DNA of 64,000 bases from Danxiaibacter flavus (GCF_041060425.1 NZ_JAULBC010000007.1:62001-126000), one strand, 5' to 3'. Shown: positions 26,585 to 34,861, counted from the stretch's first letter. The notes: a model not told the origin generated them from the sequence alone. Program-made: numbers and translations.

Positions 26585-26757
26585 GTTAGAATTTGAGATT
26601 TGAAATTTGAGATTTGAAATCACCGGCTTCGAGAAGTTCACATTTCTCGCTCTTACTCATATACAGATTCGCACATTCGCACATTTGCATATTTGCACAT
26701 TCACTCATTCGCACATTCACCCATTTGCAAATTTGCACATTCGCACATTCTCAATTA
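26585..26757. repeat. TTTGAGATTTGAAAT words and CACATTCGCACATTTGC words
   Basis: 26588-26622 holds AATTTGAGATTTGAAATTTG and a further partial copy, just upstream of the Nudix start. From about 26660 to 26750 there are roughly ten degenerate copies of (TT)CGCACATT with variants GCATATTTGCACATTC and CTCATTCGCACATTC. This array runs to within a few bases of the stop codon of the gene at 26759. Confidence 0.75.
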
Positions 26758-26758
26758 A

Positions 26759-27289
26759 TTACCACCCTTTCCGCTCTCTCAGTGCAGTAATATGTTTAAC
26801 ATGATGCTTGCCGTGCCATGCATACATGCCAAGCAGCTCCCACAAACTAATATTCTTGTTGAGAGCAGGGTGATGAACTGTCCTCTCCCATTGATCTTCA
26901 GTAAGATCTTTTATGCATGCGAACCAGCGCTGATGCAGGCAGTGAAGCAATGTAGTAGATACGTTCACCGGAACGATGGCAGTATCATTCAGCTTTGCCC
27001 ATTCCTGTTCTTCGTAAGGCTTTATGTTGGGATTGTTTTCCGTAAGCCCCAGTCTGAACCTGATGTAGGCATTCATGTGGCTGTCTGCAATGTGATGCAC
27101 CAATTGTCTTACAGTCCAGCCGCCTTCCCTGTAAGGCGTATCTAACTGAGGTGCATCAAGATTCAAAATGGCGTGTTCTACATCATCCGGAAGGAATTTT
27201 AGTTCCAGCAGCCATTTTTCCTTTTGCTCATGCGAAAAAGGTTCCGGCACAAATTTGCCGATGGGATATTTTAAGTCGTCTGTCATCAA
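26759..27289 (-). CDS. DinB-fold YfiT/BstA-like putative metal-dependent thiol transferase
   Basis: A 176-residue four-helix-bundle protein starting DLKYPIGKFVPEPFSHEQKEKW, as in YfiT/BstA proteins. The putative metal-binding histidines are in VRQLVHHIADSHMNAYIRFRL (H65/H66) and WHGKHHVKHI (H159, H162, H163, H166). BstA enzymes conjugate bacillithiol to electrophiles. Whether this organism makes bacillithiol cannot be told from the window, so the transferase role is an inference from the family. Confidence 0.85.
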   Translation of the reverse strand: MMTDDLKYPIGKFVPEPFSHEQKEKWLLELKFLPDDVEHAILNLDAPQLDTPYREGGWTVRQLVHHIADSHMNAYIRFRLGLTENNPNIKPYEEQEWAKLNDTAIVPVNVSTTLLHCLHQRWFACIKDLTEDQWERTVHHPALNKNISLWELLGMYAWHGKHHVKHITALRERKGW

Positions 27290-27755
27290 GCTATCAGCTG
27301 TCAGCTTTCAGCTTTCAGCTTTCTTATTCAGTCAGCTCTCCTGTTCACTCGCCTTCTTACTATCTTACTATCTTACTGTCTTACTATCTTCTATTCCTCC
27401 TTCACGTGTTGGTCTGTTTTACTTCTCTTTCCCATTCATTAGCCATCAGCCTTCAGCTTTCTTATTCAGTCAGCTATCAGCTTTCAGCTTTCTTATTCAG
27501 TCAGCTCTCCTGTTCACTCGCCTTCTTACTATCTTACTGTCTTACGGTCTTACACGTCTTACGGTCTTCTATTCCTCCTTCACGTGTTGGTCTGTTTTAC
27601 TTCTCTTTCCCATTCATTAGCCATCAGCCTTCAGCTTTCTTATTCAGTCAGCTCTCCTGTTCACGCGCCTTCTTACTATCTTACTATCTTACTATCTTAC
27701 TATCTTACTATCTTACTATCTTACTGTCTTACGGTCTTACACGTCTTACGGTCTT
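27290..27755. repeat. Pyrimidine-rich compound tandem array (three long units with internal 8-mers)
   Basis: Three units start with GTCAGCTCTCCTGTTCAC at 27331, 27500 and 27647 (periods 169 and 147). Each continues with a variable number of CTTACTAT or CTTACGGT 8-mers; unit 3 has six consecutive CTTACTAT. Units 1 and 2 then share an identical stretch (27389-27443 and 27567-27621), CTATTCCTCCTTCACGTGTT and onward, and CAGCTTTCAGC words. The plus strand is almost purely C/T over long stretches. The array ends within one base of the stop codon of the ABC ATPase. Open frames across it are only repeat translations. Confidence 0.85.
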
Positions 27756-28517
27756 CTACTCTTCCCTCAGGTGCTTCCCCGTCAAATGAATAAACACATC
27801 TTCCAAATTAGCCTGTTTTACTTCCTTCGGCCGTTCAAAACCCGTAGCAACAAGATCATCGATCAGTTGATCAGGCGTTGACAATGCGATGATTTTACCG
27901 GAATCAATAATCGCTACCCTATCGCACAAAACTTCCGCTTCATCCATGTAGTGAGTGGTTATGATAACGGTGGTGCCTTTGCTTCTTATGTCGCGGATCA
28001 GGTCCCACAAATTTCTTCTCGCCTGGGGGTCGAGCCCTGTTGTTGGCTCATCCAGGAAGATAATTTTAGGCTTATTGATAAGTGTTGTTGCTATAGAGAA
28101 ACGCTGTTTCTGACCGCCGCTGAGTTCTTTGAATTTGTTTTTGGCTTTATCTCTCAGGTTTACGCTATCCAGCAATTGCATCGGGTCAACATGTTCGTTG
28201 TATAAGCCTGCAAAAAGATGAATCAGTTCAACAAGATTGAGTCCGGGATAATAGCCTGATGTCTGCAACTGAACGCCGATTATTTTTTTGATTTCGTTGG
28301 GTGATATATCAAGATCCAATCCGTCCACTGTTATTTTCCCACTTGCCTTGTCACGCAAGGTTTCTATGATTTCCAATGTGGTGGATTTCCCTGCGCCGTT
28401 GGGTCCCAGCAGACCGAAAATCTCCCCTTCTTTAACATCAAAGCTGATACCCTTTACTGCCTCAAAATTTCCGTAATTTTTATAGAGATCCTGAACGGTA
28501 ATAATCGTTTTTTGCAT
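27756..28517 (-). CDS. ABC transporter ATP-binding protein (ABC-2 / DrrA-type)
   Basis: A 253-residue ATPase with Walker A GPNGAGKST (38-46), signature ELSGGQKQRF (131-140), Walker B KIIFLDEPTTGLD (151-163) and the H-loop TTHYMDEAE. The closest group is the exporter ATPases that pair with ABC-2 membrane proteins. No permease gene adjoins it: the neighbours are a BstA-like gene and a CAP lipoprotein, so its membrane partner must lie elsewhere. The exported substrate is unknown. Confidence 0.92.
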   Translation of the reverse strand: MQKTIITVQDLYKNYGNFEAVKGISFDVKEGEIFGLLGPNGAGKSTTLEIIETLRDKASGKITVDGLDLDISPNEIKKIIGVQLQTSGYYPGLNLVELIHLFAGLYNEHVDPMQLLDSVNLRDKAKNKFKELSGGQKQRFSIATTLINKPKIIFLDEPTTGLDPQARRNLWDLIRDIRSKGTTVIITTHYMDEAEVLCDRVAIIDSGKIIALSTPDQLIDDLVATGFERPKEVKQANLEDVFIHLTGKHLREE

Positions 28518-28532
28518 AACTGCGGCAAATTA

Positions 28533-29072
28533 CTACTTGCGAAGGAATAATTGGGTGAAAAATATTTCCCCACGGTTGCCTTGCGCAACACCAATGCCTG
28601 TTAGTGTATAGTTCCCTTCGATATTTTTCTTATGGCCGGGGGAATTTAGCCAACCATCTACCACCTGGCGCGCATTAAGCTTTCCGTGCGCAACATTTTC
28701 AGCCGCTGCGGAAATACGCCCTATTTGCCTGGCAACGTTGGTAACCCTTATCTGCATGCCGTCGTGCCCGAAAGCCACCTTGCCAGAGGCCATTCCCGAA
28801 CTATGTTTGGTTGCTTCGGTTGAAGCTGCCTGCACCATTTTTAAAGGTGTTTTGCCTAATGAAGTTCTATACTGATTGATGTAAGTTAAAATGTCATTAT
28901 TCATAGTGCTCATGTCCGGTGCACTATTGTCTGATGAGGAACTACCACCCGAAGGTGTTACGGTGACAGAAGATGGGTTGTTGGATTTAGCAGGGTGATG
29001 ACGCTTGCTGCATGAAAATAACAATACTGAAAAAAAGGCTACGGTAATTACATTAACAAAATATCTCATCAT
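28533..29072 (-). CDS. CAP/SCP-domain lipoprotein
   Basis: A 179-residue lipoprotein with signal MRYFVNVITVAFFSVLLFSC (lipobox LFSC), a Ser/Pro/Asn-rich linker, then a CAP domain: NDILTYINQYRTSLGKTPLKM, HSSGMASGKVAFGHDGM, AAENVAHG, VDGWLNSPGHKKNIEGNYTLTGIGVAQ. The conserved cavity His and Glu residues of bacterial CAP proteins (H in AFGHDG, E in AAENV, H in SPGHKKN) are present. The biochemical role of bacterial CAP proteins is unclear. The start is taken at 29072; 29096 is also possible. Confidence 0.88.
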   Translation of the reverse strand: MMRYFVNVITVAFFSVLLFSCSKRHHPAKSNNPSSVTVTPSGGSSSSDNSAPDMSTMNNDILTYINQYRTSLGKTPLKMVQAASTEATKHSSGMASGKVAFGHDGMQIRVTNVARQIGRISAAAENVAHGKLNARQVVDGWLNSPGHKKNIEGNYTLTGIGVAQGNRGEIFFTQLFLRK

Positions 29073-29096
29073 ACGTTTCAACGATTTACAAATCAT

Positions 29097-29691
29097 AAGT
29101 TCAACTTTTATACCAAAATAGCTGTCAGCTGTCAGCTATCAGCAATCAGCTGCTGTTCCGTTTTTATCAGTCAAATTATCCTCTTGCAACGTACAATCAG
29201 GTGAGGTTCTGATTTGAAGTTTGAAATTGTCTCCTTTTACAATTTCGGTGCTGCACCTGAACAAATCAGCGATGATCAAATCAGACATCAGAGATTTCTT
29301 TGATGTTTTCAGATGAGGTTCTGACTTGAGGTTTGAAATTGTATCCCTTTTACAATTTCGGTGCTGCACCTGAACAAATCAGCGATGATCAAATCAGACA
29401 TCAGAGATTTCTTTGATGTTTTCAGATGAGGTTCTGATTTGAGGTTTGAAATTGTATCCCTTTTACAATTTCGGTGCTGCACCTGAACAAATCAGCGATG
29501 ATCAAATCAGACATCAGAGATTTCTTTGATGTTTTTTAACTACAATCGATTACAATTATCATCAAATTCGTTGATCACAAAAAATGTTAGCTGAATATTA
29601 TCTTTCACTGTCAAAAATGAAAGCAAACGTTTGAAATACTTTATATTCACCGCTAATTGATATTTTTACGCTCTTATTAAAATAATCACTC
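29097..29691. repeat. Three 113-bp direct repeats with internal inverted repeats, upstream of nagB
   Basis: Near-identical units begin GAGGTTCTGATTTGA at 29203, 29315 and 29428 (periods 112 and 113) and the last ends about 29537. Each unit contains AAATTGTA/TACAATTT (8-base arms, 7-base loop; the first unit is slightly different), GGTGCTGCACC, and CTGATTTG facing two copies of CAAATCAG. There are no unique spacers, so this is not a CRISPR array. The 29110-29155 stretch has CAGCTGTCAGCTATCAGC words, and 29540-29691 is AT-rich leader DNA of nagB without a clear promoter match. Confidence 0.85.
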
Positions 29692-31593
29692 ATGAAAATG
29701 GTCGACTCATTTGAAAAAATTCCTGTCGAGATCTTTTCCAGCCCCAAAGGAGGTTCTGTTTTTGTAGCAAATGAAATTGCAAAACTTATCAGGCAAAAAC
29801 AACAGGAAGGCAAATCCTGTGTTTTAGGCCTTGCTACCGGTTCTACTCCCATCAACATGTATGCAGAACTGGTAAGGCTTCACAGAGAGGAGGGTTTAAG
29901 TTTCAAGAATGTAATCACTTTCAATCTTGATGAATACTACCCTATTGAGAAAGATGCCTTTCAAAGCTATTGGAGCTTTATGCATCGCCACTTGTTCAAT
30001 CATGTGGATATCGATCCTTCAAACATTCACATTCCAAATGGCGAACTTTCAAGAGAGGATATTAAACAACATTGCCTTGATTACGAACAAATGATAGAAG
30101 ATGCCGGCGGTATTGATCTTCAGGTTCTGGGCATAGGCAACAACGGACATATTGGTTTTAACGAACCAGGTTCCAGCATATTTTCAAAAACACGCGTTGT
30201 TAATCTTGATAACAGCACGCGTATAGCAAATTCAAGAGAATTCATCAACATTACCAAAGTTCCCCGGCTGGCGCTTACTATGGGTATCAGCACCATCATG
30301 AAAACAAAACGAGTTTTATTGATGGCATGGGGTAAAGCACAGATTGTTGCTAAATCTGTTGAGGGCAATGTTACAGAACAGGTGCCTGCCAGTATTCTGC
30401 AACAGCATGATAACTGCACTTTTGTAATCGACGAATTTGCAGCAGCAGAGCTGACCCGCTTTAAAAGCCCCTGGCTTTCAGGCGAAATTGAATGGACCCC
30501 GCAAATGATTAAACGTGCGGTGGTTAACATGGCCCTGAAATTGAACAAACCTGTATTAAGTCTTACAACGGTTGACTATAACGAAAGCGGCCTGGGTGAC
30601 CTGCTCGTTGAAAAAGGAGATACTTACGAAATTAATCTCCAGGTATTTTATATGCTTCGCGATTCTATTACAGGCTGGCCGGGTGGGAAACCAAACGCGG
30701 TTATACCTGCGCATCCTGAACGAAGCGAGCCTTATCCCAAACGCTGCCTGATCTTCTCTCCGCATCCGGATGATGATATTATCAGCATGGGCGGCACTTT
30801 CATGCGTCTGCACGACCAGGGACATGAAGTACACGTTGCTTATCAAACCAGTGGAAATATTGCCGTAACTGATGAATTCGTTACACGTTTTCTTGATTTC
30901 GCTGTTGGTTTTGAAGGCATGTTTGGAATTGATAACAAGAAGAGCACAGAGATTCTTTCCCAGGCACAGCAATTCCTTTCTTCTAAAAAGAAGAATGATA
31001 TGGACACACAGGAAATCCGTAGCATTAAAGGATTGATCAGAAGATGTGAAGCAAAAGCTACCTGTAAATATGTTGGTCTGCCTGAAGGAAGATGGCATTT
31101 TCAGAACCTGCCTTTCTACGAGACAGGAACCATTGAAAAGAAACCAATGGGTGAAGAAGATGTACAGCTGACCATAAAATTATTGAGAGAGTTAAAACCT
31201 CACCAGATCTATTGCGCCGGCGATTTAGCTGATCCGCATGGCACACACAAGGTTTGTCTTGACATCGTATTTGAAAGCCTGAAACGTATAAAAGCCGAAG
31301 GTGACGAATGGATCAAAGACTGCTGGGTTTGGTTGTATAAAGGCGCATGGCAGGAATGGGATATTGATGATATCGAAATGGCTATTCCAATGAGCCCTGA
31401 CCAGGTAATGAAAAAGCGCTTCGGCATTTTCATTCACCAGAGCCAGAAAGACATGGTTCCATTCCAGGGTGCAGATGCCCGCGAGTTCTGGCAGAGAGCT
31501 GAAGAGCGTAACGCCAACACAGCAGGCTTGTACGCAGCATTGGGTCTTACTAAATATGCGGCGATGGAAGCATTTAAGAGATGGCATTATTAG
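29692..31593 (+). CDS. nagB: Glucosamine-6-phosphate deaminase fused to a PIG-L/LmbE-like domain
   Basis: The 633-residue protein has an N-terminal NagB domain (about 1-265). It contains LGLATGSTPINMY, FNLDEYYPI (Asp80) and LGIGNNGHIGFNEPGS (His153, Glu158). It converts glucosamine 6-phosphate to fructose 6-phosphate and ammonia. From about residue 350 a PIG-L-type deacetylase-like domain follows: LIFSPHPDDDIISMGGT (HPDDD at 358-362), then YCAGDLADPHGTHKVCLD. The metal-binding triad positions (H358, D361, H near 514) appear intact. The fusion is known from other Bacteroidota NagB proteins; whether the second domain deacetylates an amino sugar is inference. It stands alone, with a strong terminator. 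Confidence 0.95.
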   Translation: MKMVDSFEKIPVEIFSSPKGGSVFVANEIAKLIRQKQQEGKSCVLGLATGSTPINMYAELVRLHREEGLSFKNVITFNLDEYYPIEKDAFQSYWSFMHRHLFNHVDIDPSNIHIPNGELSREDIKQHCLDYEQMIEDAGGIDLQVLGIGNNGHIGFNEPGSSIFSKTRVVNLDNSTRIANSREFINITKVPRLALTMGISTIMKTKRVLLMAWGKAQIVAKSVEGNVTEQVPASILQQHDNCTFVIDEFAAAELTRFKSPWLSGEIEWTPQMIKRAVVNMALKLNKPVLSLTTVDYNESGLGDLLVEKGDTYEINLQVFYMLRDSITGWPGGKPNAVIPAHPERSEPYPKRCLIFSPHPDDDIISMGGTFMRLHDQGHEVHVAYQTSGNIAVTDEFVTRFLDFAVGFEGMFGIDNKKSTEILSQAQQFLSSKKKNDMDTQEIRSIKGLIRRCEAKATCKYVGLPEGRWHFQNLPFYETGTIEKKPMGEEDVQLTIKLLRELKPHQIYCAGDLADPHGTHKVCLDIVFESLKRIKAEGDEWIKDCWVWLYKGAWQEWDIDDIEMAIPMSPDQVMKKRFGIFIHQSQKDMVPFQGADAREFWQRAEERNANTAGLYAALGLTKYAAMEAFKRWHY

Positions 31594-31625
31594 CTGTCAG
31601 CTATGAGCTATCAGCTGTCAGCTTG
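31594..31625 (+). repeat. AGCTGTCAGCTATGAGC words directly after nagB
   Basis: The stop codon is followed without a gap by AGCTGTCAGCTATGAGCTAT and CAGCTGTCAGC. The same family follows dnaG (41820) and katE (47333). The AGCT core is self-complementary. Confidence 0.65.
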
Positions 31626-31665
31626 AGGCTCAATTTTGATCAGTTTAATTAATGGCAACATATTT

Positions 31666-31702
31666 AAAAGCCCGGCGAATAAAATCGTCGGGCTTTTTAT
31701 TT
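31666..31702 (+). terminator. Intrinsic terminator of nagB
   Basis: AAAGCCCGGCGA (31667-31678) pairs with TCGTCGGGCTTT (31685-31696) with a single G.U. It is followed by TTTATTT, 73 bases after the stop codon. Confidence 0.85.
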
Positions 31703-32051
31703 AATAGACGCTATTCAAGTCAAAATTAAAAAGTCAAAATTCAAAAGCTCCATCACTAACAGGTGCATTTAAATATAATCGCTAAAACGAAATGTACCAG
31801 TATAAAAAACCAACTGTCCCAAAAAAGTGATGGTTACGTGGCGGACAAACAATTTAGCAGTTTTCTGTAATACAACTTTGCACTCCACTTGTATTAAAAC
31901 TTGTTAAAATACTTTTTCAACTAACTATATCTATTTTAAACCATTCCCCGCTAAAACACCATGTCCACCCAACTGTCCACCCAACTGTCCACCCAACCAA
32001 AAAACATCGCATTGGGCAACATTATATTGCTTTATGTGTTTCCTTGTCTAA

Positions 32052-32168
32052 CTACTCTTTTAGTATGTCCAACAGTATGTCCAACTCCCCAAAAGGCATG
32101 CAATTAGCCTTCGCATATTGTTGTTGCAAAGCCTTTAAAGGCTGTTCATATATCATATAAAGCACCAT
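32052..32168 (-). CDS. Doubtful 38-residue ORF inside the bracketed interval
   Basis: Reads MVLYMIYEQPLKALQQQYAK and ends FGELDILLDILKE. The composition is protein-like, but the terminal LDIL repeat is produced by the two AGTATGTCCAAC DNA repeats. No promoter or homologous family is recognised. It is listed because it is the most plausible coding stretch in 31.7-32.5 kb. Confidence 0.15.
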   Translation of the reverse strand: MVLYMIYEQPLKALQQQYAKANCMPFGELDILLDILKE

Positions 32169-32298
32169 TGAGCCCCAATAAATACAGTACTTTACGGTTA
32201 ATCTATCCCCACATGTACTACAGTAAGACAAACAAAAATGCAAGCAAAATACAATTCAATCCAGCTAATTGGACATTTCGTTTAAAATCAGGCAACCA

Positions 32299-32323
32299 AT
32301 AAAAAAGGCGCGAAACCCGCGCC
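32299..32323 (-). terminator. Hairpin with minus-strand U-run
   Basis: GGCGCG (32307-32312) and CGCGCC (32318-32323) pair perfectly. On the minus strand they are followed by TTTTTT. It lies about 170 bases beyond the rpoD terminator, so it would act on read-through or on an unannotated transcript starting within 32330-32480. Confidence 0.5.
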
Positions 32324-32405
32324 AGTTGTGTATTTTTCACACTTTTTTATTCTTGTGTTTTGGGACGACTCGTTTTCGCCCCCATAAGATTTAATTCAGC
32401 CTTTC

Positions 32406-32429
32406 AAAAAGGCAATGTTTTGCCTTTTT
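32406..32429. terminator. Bidirectional terminator-like hairpin
   Basis: AAAAAGGCAA (32406-32415) and TTGCCTTTTT (32420-32429) are perfect 10-base arms with a TGTT loop, and there are U-runs in both directions. Confidence 0.6.
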
Positions 32430-32487
32430 ACTTTTGAATTTTGACTTTCCCCCACATCGTACATCTAACATCGTACATCATACACAC

Positions 32488-32517
32488 AAAAAAAGCCTCC
32501 CGCAACCGGAAGGCTTT
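32488..32517 (-). terminator. Intrinsic terminator of rpoD
   Basis: AAAGCCT (32492-32498) pairs with AGGCTTT (32511-32517), with extra CC/GG pairs in the loop region. On the minus strand it is followed by a run of seven T. It lies 23 bases beyond the rpoD stop codon. Confidence 0.75.
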
Positions 32518-32539
32518 CTCTCTATACATTTCGGAATTA

Positions 32540-33397
32540 TTATCCTAAGTATGCTTTCAAAGCATTGCTATAGCGCGCTTTTTGAAGGCGTTTAATAGCT
32601 CTTTCCTTGATCTGGCGAATACGTTCTTTGGTAAGATCATATTTCTGACCAATTTGTTCGATGGTAACACCATTTTCGCCATCCAGTCCAAAGTAAGCAT
32701 TTACTATTTCAGCTTCACGCGGACTAAGAGACTTTAATACACGGCGTATTTCTTCTCTCAGAGAATCTTTCATCACATCATCATCTGTATCATCACTACC
32801 TTCAAGAAGGTCGCCCATTGCTACGTCTTCGGCTTCATGAACCGGCGCGTCTAATGATGTGTGACGTGTGTTACTTTGGAAAATGTTGTTGATTTCGGTC
32901 TCGCTCATTTCCAAAATGTCAGCTAATTCTTCTGTACTTGGCTCTCTTTCATGTTCCTGTTCAAAAGCCATGTAAGCCTTATTAGCCTTGTTGTAGGTGC
33001 CAATTTTGTTTTGAGGCAGGCGGACTAATCTACCCTGCTCTGCCAACGCCTGTAAAATGGACTGGCGAATCCACCATACTGCGTATGAGATGAATTTGAA
33101 ACCCTTGGTTTCGTCAAAGCGTTGTGCCGCTTTAATAAGGCCGAGGTTACCCTCGTTAATTAAGTCGCTAAGGGAAAGGCCCTGGTGCTGGTACTGCTTA
33201 GCAACAGATACCACGAAACGTAAGTTGGCCTGCACCAATTTGTCTAAAGCTCTCTGATCTCCCATCTTAATTCGCTGGGCCAGTGTGGTTTCCTCTTCAG
33301 GAGTGATCATAGGAATCTTGGAGATTTCCTGCAGATACTTTTCTACTGCCTGCGAATCACGGTTGGTGATCTGGGTGGCAATTTTAAGCTGCCTCAT
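32540..33397 (-). CDS. rpoD: Primary RNA polymerase sigma factor (RpoD/SigA, Bacteroidota type)
   Basis: A 285-residue sigma-70 factor without the long region 1.1 of proteobacterial RpoD, as usual for Bacteroidota. Region 1.2 is SQAVEKYLQEISKIPMITPEEE. Region 2 is ANLRFVVSVAKQYQHQGLSLSDLINEGNLGLIKAAQRFD with the -10 recognition part FKFISYAVWWIRQSI. Region 3 and region 4 follow (LKSLSPREAEIVNAYFGLDG, then the helix-turn-helix LTKERIRQIKERAIKRL). It directs transcription from promoters of the TTTG/TAnnTTTG type, several of which are visible in this window. An acidic spacer (EGSDDTDDDV) lies between regions 3 and 4. Confidence 0.97.
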   Translation of the reverse strand: MRQLKIATQITNRDSQAVEKYLQEISKIPMITPEEETTLAQRIKMGDQRALDKLVQANLRFVVSVAKQYQHQGLSLSDLINEGNLGLIKAAQRFDETKGFKFISYAVWWIRQSILQALAEQGRLVRLPQNKIGTYNKANKAYMAFEQEHEREPSTEELADILEMSETEINNIFQSNTRHTSLDAPVHEAEDVAMGDLLEGSDDTDDDVMKDSLREEIRRVLKSLSPREAEIVNAYFGLDGENGVTIEQIGQKYDLTKERIRQIKERAIKRLQKARYSNALKAYLG

Positions 33398-33739
33398 AAT
33401 TGGTATTGCTTGTTTTACTTATTGACAAAAGCTTTATAGGAACGTTTATAGTGTATGTGCAAAATATATCCAAAATACAAAATAAAGCTGCAAAAGTACA
33501 ACGGTTTGCTATAATATACTAATAAATGTGTAAAAAAACAACATTTATGTTAGTAAAACCCACTTATTTTTGCCAATTTGTTAAAGAAAACTCAATTAAA
33601 ATCCCATTTAAACGCCCCTCTTATTATAATAACATGCAATTTTTTTCTTTGTTGATGCCTTTCTGTTAAACCATTCAATTATTTTATTCCTTATACGTAT
33701 CCATCTACAATTGAGCCAAACATTTATATCTTCGTTCGC
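33398..33739. other. AT-rich divergent intergenic region (rpoD / ltaE)
   Basis: It holds a TACTTTTG element (33491-33498, minus strand) that matches TAnnTTTG and would give rpoD a leader of about 85-90 bases. The -33 element is not evident. Towards ltaE, TATCTTCG (33727-33734) is one base off the -7 consensus and lies next to the start codon. No ORF, repeat word or RNA gene is seen. Confidence 0.35.
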
Positions 33740-34753
33740 ATGATTGATTACAGATCAGATACAATTACCAGGCCAACGGCCGGAATGCTGACAGCAATGC
33801 ATGATGCTCCCTTGGGAGATGACGTTTTTGGTGAAGACCCGACAATTAATGCATTGGAGGAAAAAATCTCTACGCTGTTTGGCATGGAAGCCGCGATCTT
33901 TTGCCCGAGTGGAACCATGACCAACCAGATAGCCATAAAATGCCACACTCAACCCGGCGACGAAGTTATTTGCGATAAACTTTCCCATATCTATCAATAC
34001 GAAGCTGGTGGTATAGCTTTCAACGCAGGCTGCTCTGTACGCTTGATTGAAGGCGACCGGGGCAGAATTACAGCAAAACAGGTGATTGAAAACATCAATC
34101 CTGATGATGTACATAAACCGGTATCGACCCTGGTTTCGCTTGAAAATACAGCCAATCGTGGCGGCGGAAGCTGTTATGATTTCGCTGAAATAGAAGCTAT
34201 CAGGCAGGTTTGTGAAGCAAATCAGCTGCATTTTCACCTGGATGGCGCCCGGTTATTCAACGCCCTGGTTGCAAAAAAAGAGACGCCTGAACAATATGGG
34301 AAAGCGTTCGAATCCATTTCTATCTGCCTCAGTAAAGGTCTCGGTGCGCCTGTCGGTAGTGTATTACTTGGCAAGAAAGAATTTATCCGAAAGGCAAGAA
34401 GAATACGAAAGGTATTTGGCGGAGGCATGCGCCAGGCAGGATCTCTCGCGGCGGCAGGTATTTATGCTTTGGACAATCATGTCGCGCGACTGGCCCAGGA
34501 TCATCTGCACGCAAAATTGATTGCAGATGCATTGGCGCAAAAAGATTTCACCGGAAACATCTTACCCGTTGAAACCAATATCATCATTTTTGAAGTGAAA
34601 GGAAGATTTACTGCAGCACAACTAGCTGCGAAATTTTTGGAAAATAATATAAGAGTCATTGCCATCTCTCCTACACAAATAAGAATTGTTACGCATCTTG
34701 ATGTAACAGAAAGCATGGTGCAAAAGACAATTGATGTGATCAACAGTCTTTAG
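33740..34753 (+). CDS. ltaE: Low-specificity L-threonine aldolase
   Basis: A PLP-dependent fold-type I enzyme of 337 residues that splits L-threonine or L-allo-threonine into glycine and acetaldehyde. Motifs: MIDYRSDTITRPTAGM at the start, GDDVFGEDPTINALE, FCPSGTMTNQIA, the stacking His83, the cofactor Asp168 with LDGARLFNA (Arg171), and the Schiff-base Lys199 in SICLSKGLGAPVGS. All key residues are present. It is a single-gene unit. Confidence 0.95.
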   Translation: MIDYRSDTITRPTAGMLTAMHDAPLGDDVFGEDPTINALEEKISTLFGMEAAIFCPSGTMTNQIAIKCHTQPGDEVICDKLSHIYQYEAGGIAFNAGCSVRLIEGDRGRITAKQVIENINPDDVHKPVSTLVSLENTANRGGGSCYDFAEIEAIRQVCEANQLHFHLDGARLFNALVAKKETPEQYGKAFESISICLSKGLGAPVGSVLLGKKEFIRKARRIRKVFGGGMRQAGSLAAAGIYALDNHVARLAQDHLHAKLIADALAQKDFTGNILPVETNIIIFEVKGRFTAAQLAAKFLENNIRVIAISPTQIRIVTHLDVTESMVQKTIDVINSL

Positions 34754-34861
34754 TTGATGTTGAAGATAATTACGGTCTACGAAAGTTTAACAAATGAATC
34801 ATAAGTTATGAGACTTGCGTTACAACTGAGTTTACAGAAACATAATTACGCTGACCTGCAC
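34754..34861. other. Short non-coding stretch after ltaE
   Basis: No ORF, terminator or repeat is visible here. The gap continues with the terminal-inverted-repeat element at 34862. Confidence 0.4.

Larger units (their letters stand above)
31703..32487. repeat. Non-coding interval bracketed by an 18-bp perfect inverted repeat
   Basis: AAAGTCAAAATTCAAAAG (31730-31747) and CTTTTGAATTTTGACTTT (32431-32448) are exact reverse complements 683 bases apart. Inside are three tandem copies of AACTGTCCACCC (31960-31999), two of AGTATGTCCAAC (32062-32086), a related GGACA motif near 32270, two hairpins and only weak small ORFs. Words of the ACATCGTACATC type follow at 32453-32485. The AT-rich interval resembles none of the coding DNA around it. 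I cannot assign it to a known element. Confidence 0.6.

Noticed and set aside
27151..27789. Long plus-strand open frames (150-212 codons) of Leu/Ser/Tyr-rich composition
   Set aside because: They are translations of the pyrimidine-rich tandem array, overlap the BstA-like and ATPase genes and repeat the same peptides.
29139..29537. Possible CRISPR array or small repeated ORF
   Set aside because: The 113-bp units follow each other without unique spacers and no cas genes are near. The open frame only reflects the repeats.
30120..30170. Asn in place of the Asp of the NDGH motif in NagB
   Set aside because: To my knowledge NagB proteins outside enterobacteria commonly have other residues here; His153 and Glu158 are intact, so I do not call it a defect.
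31961..32107. 48-codon plus-strand frame starting STQLSTQLSTQP
   Set aside because: The start is produced by the tandem AACTGTCCACCC repeat and the rest looks random.
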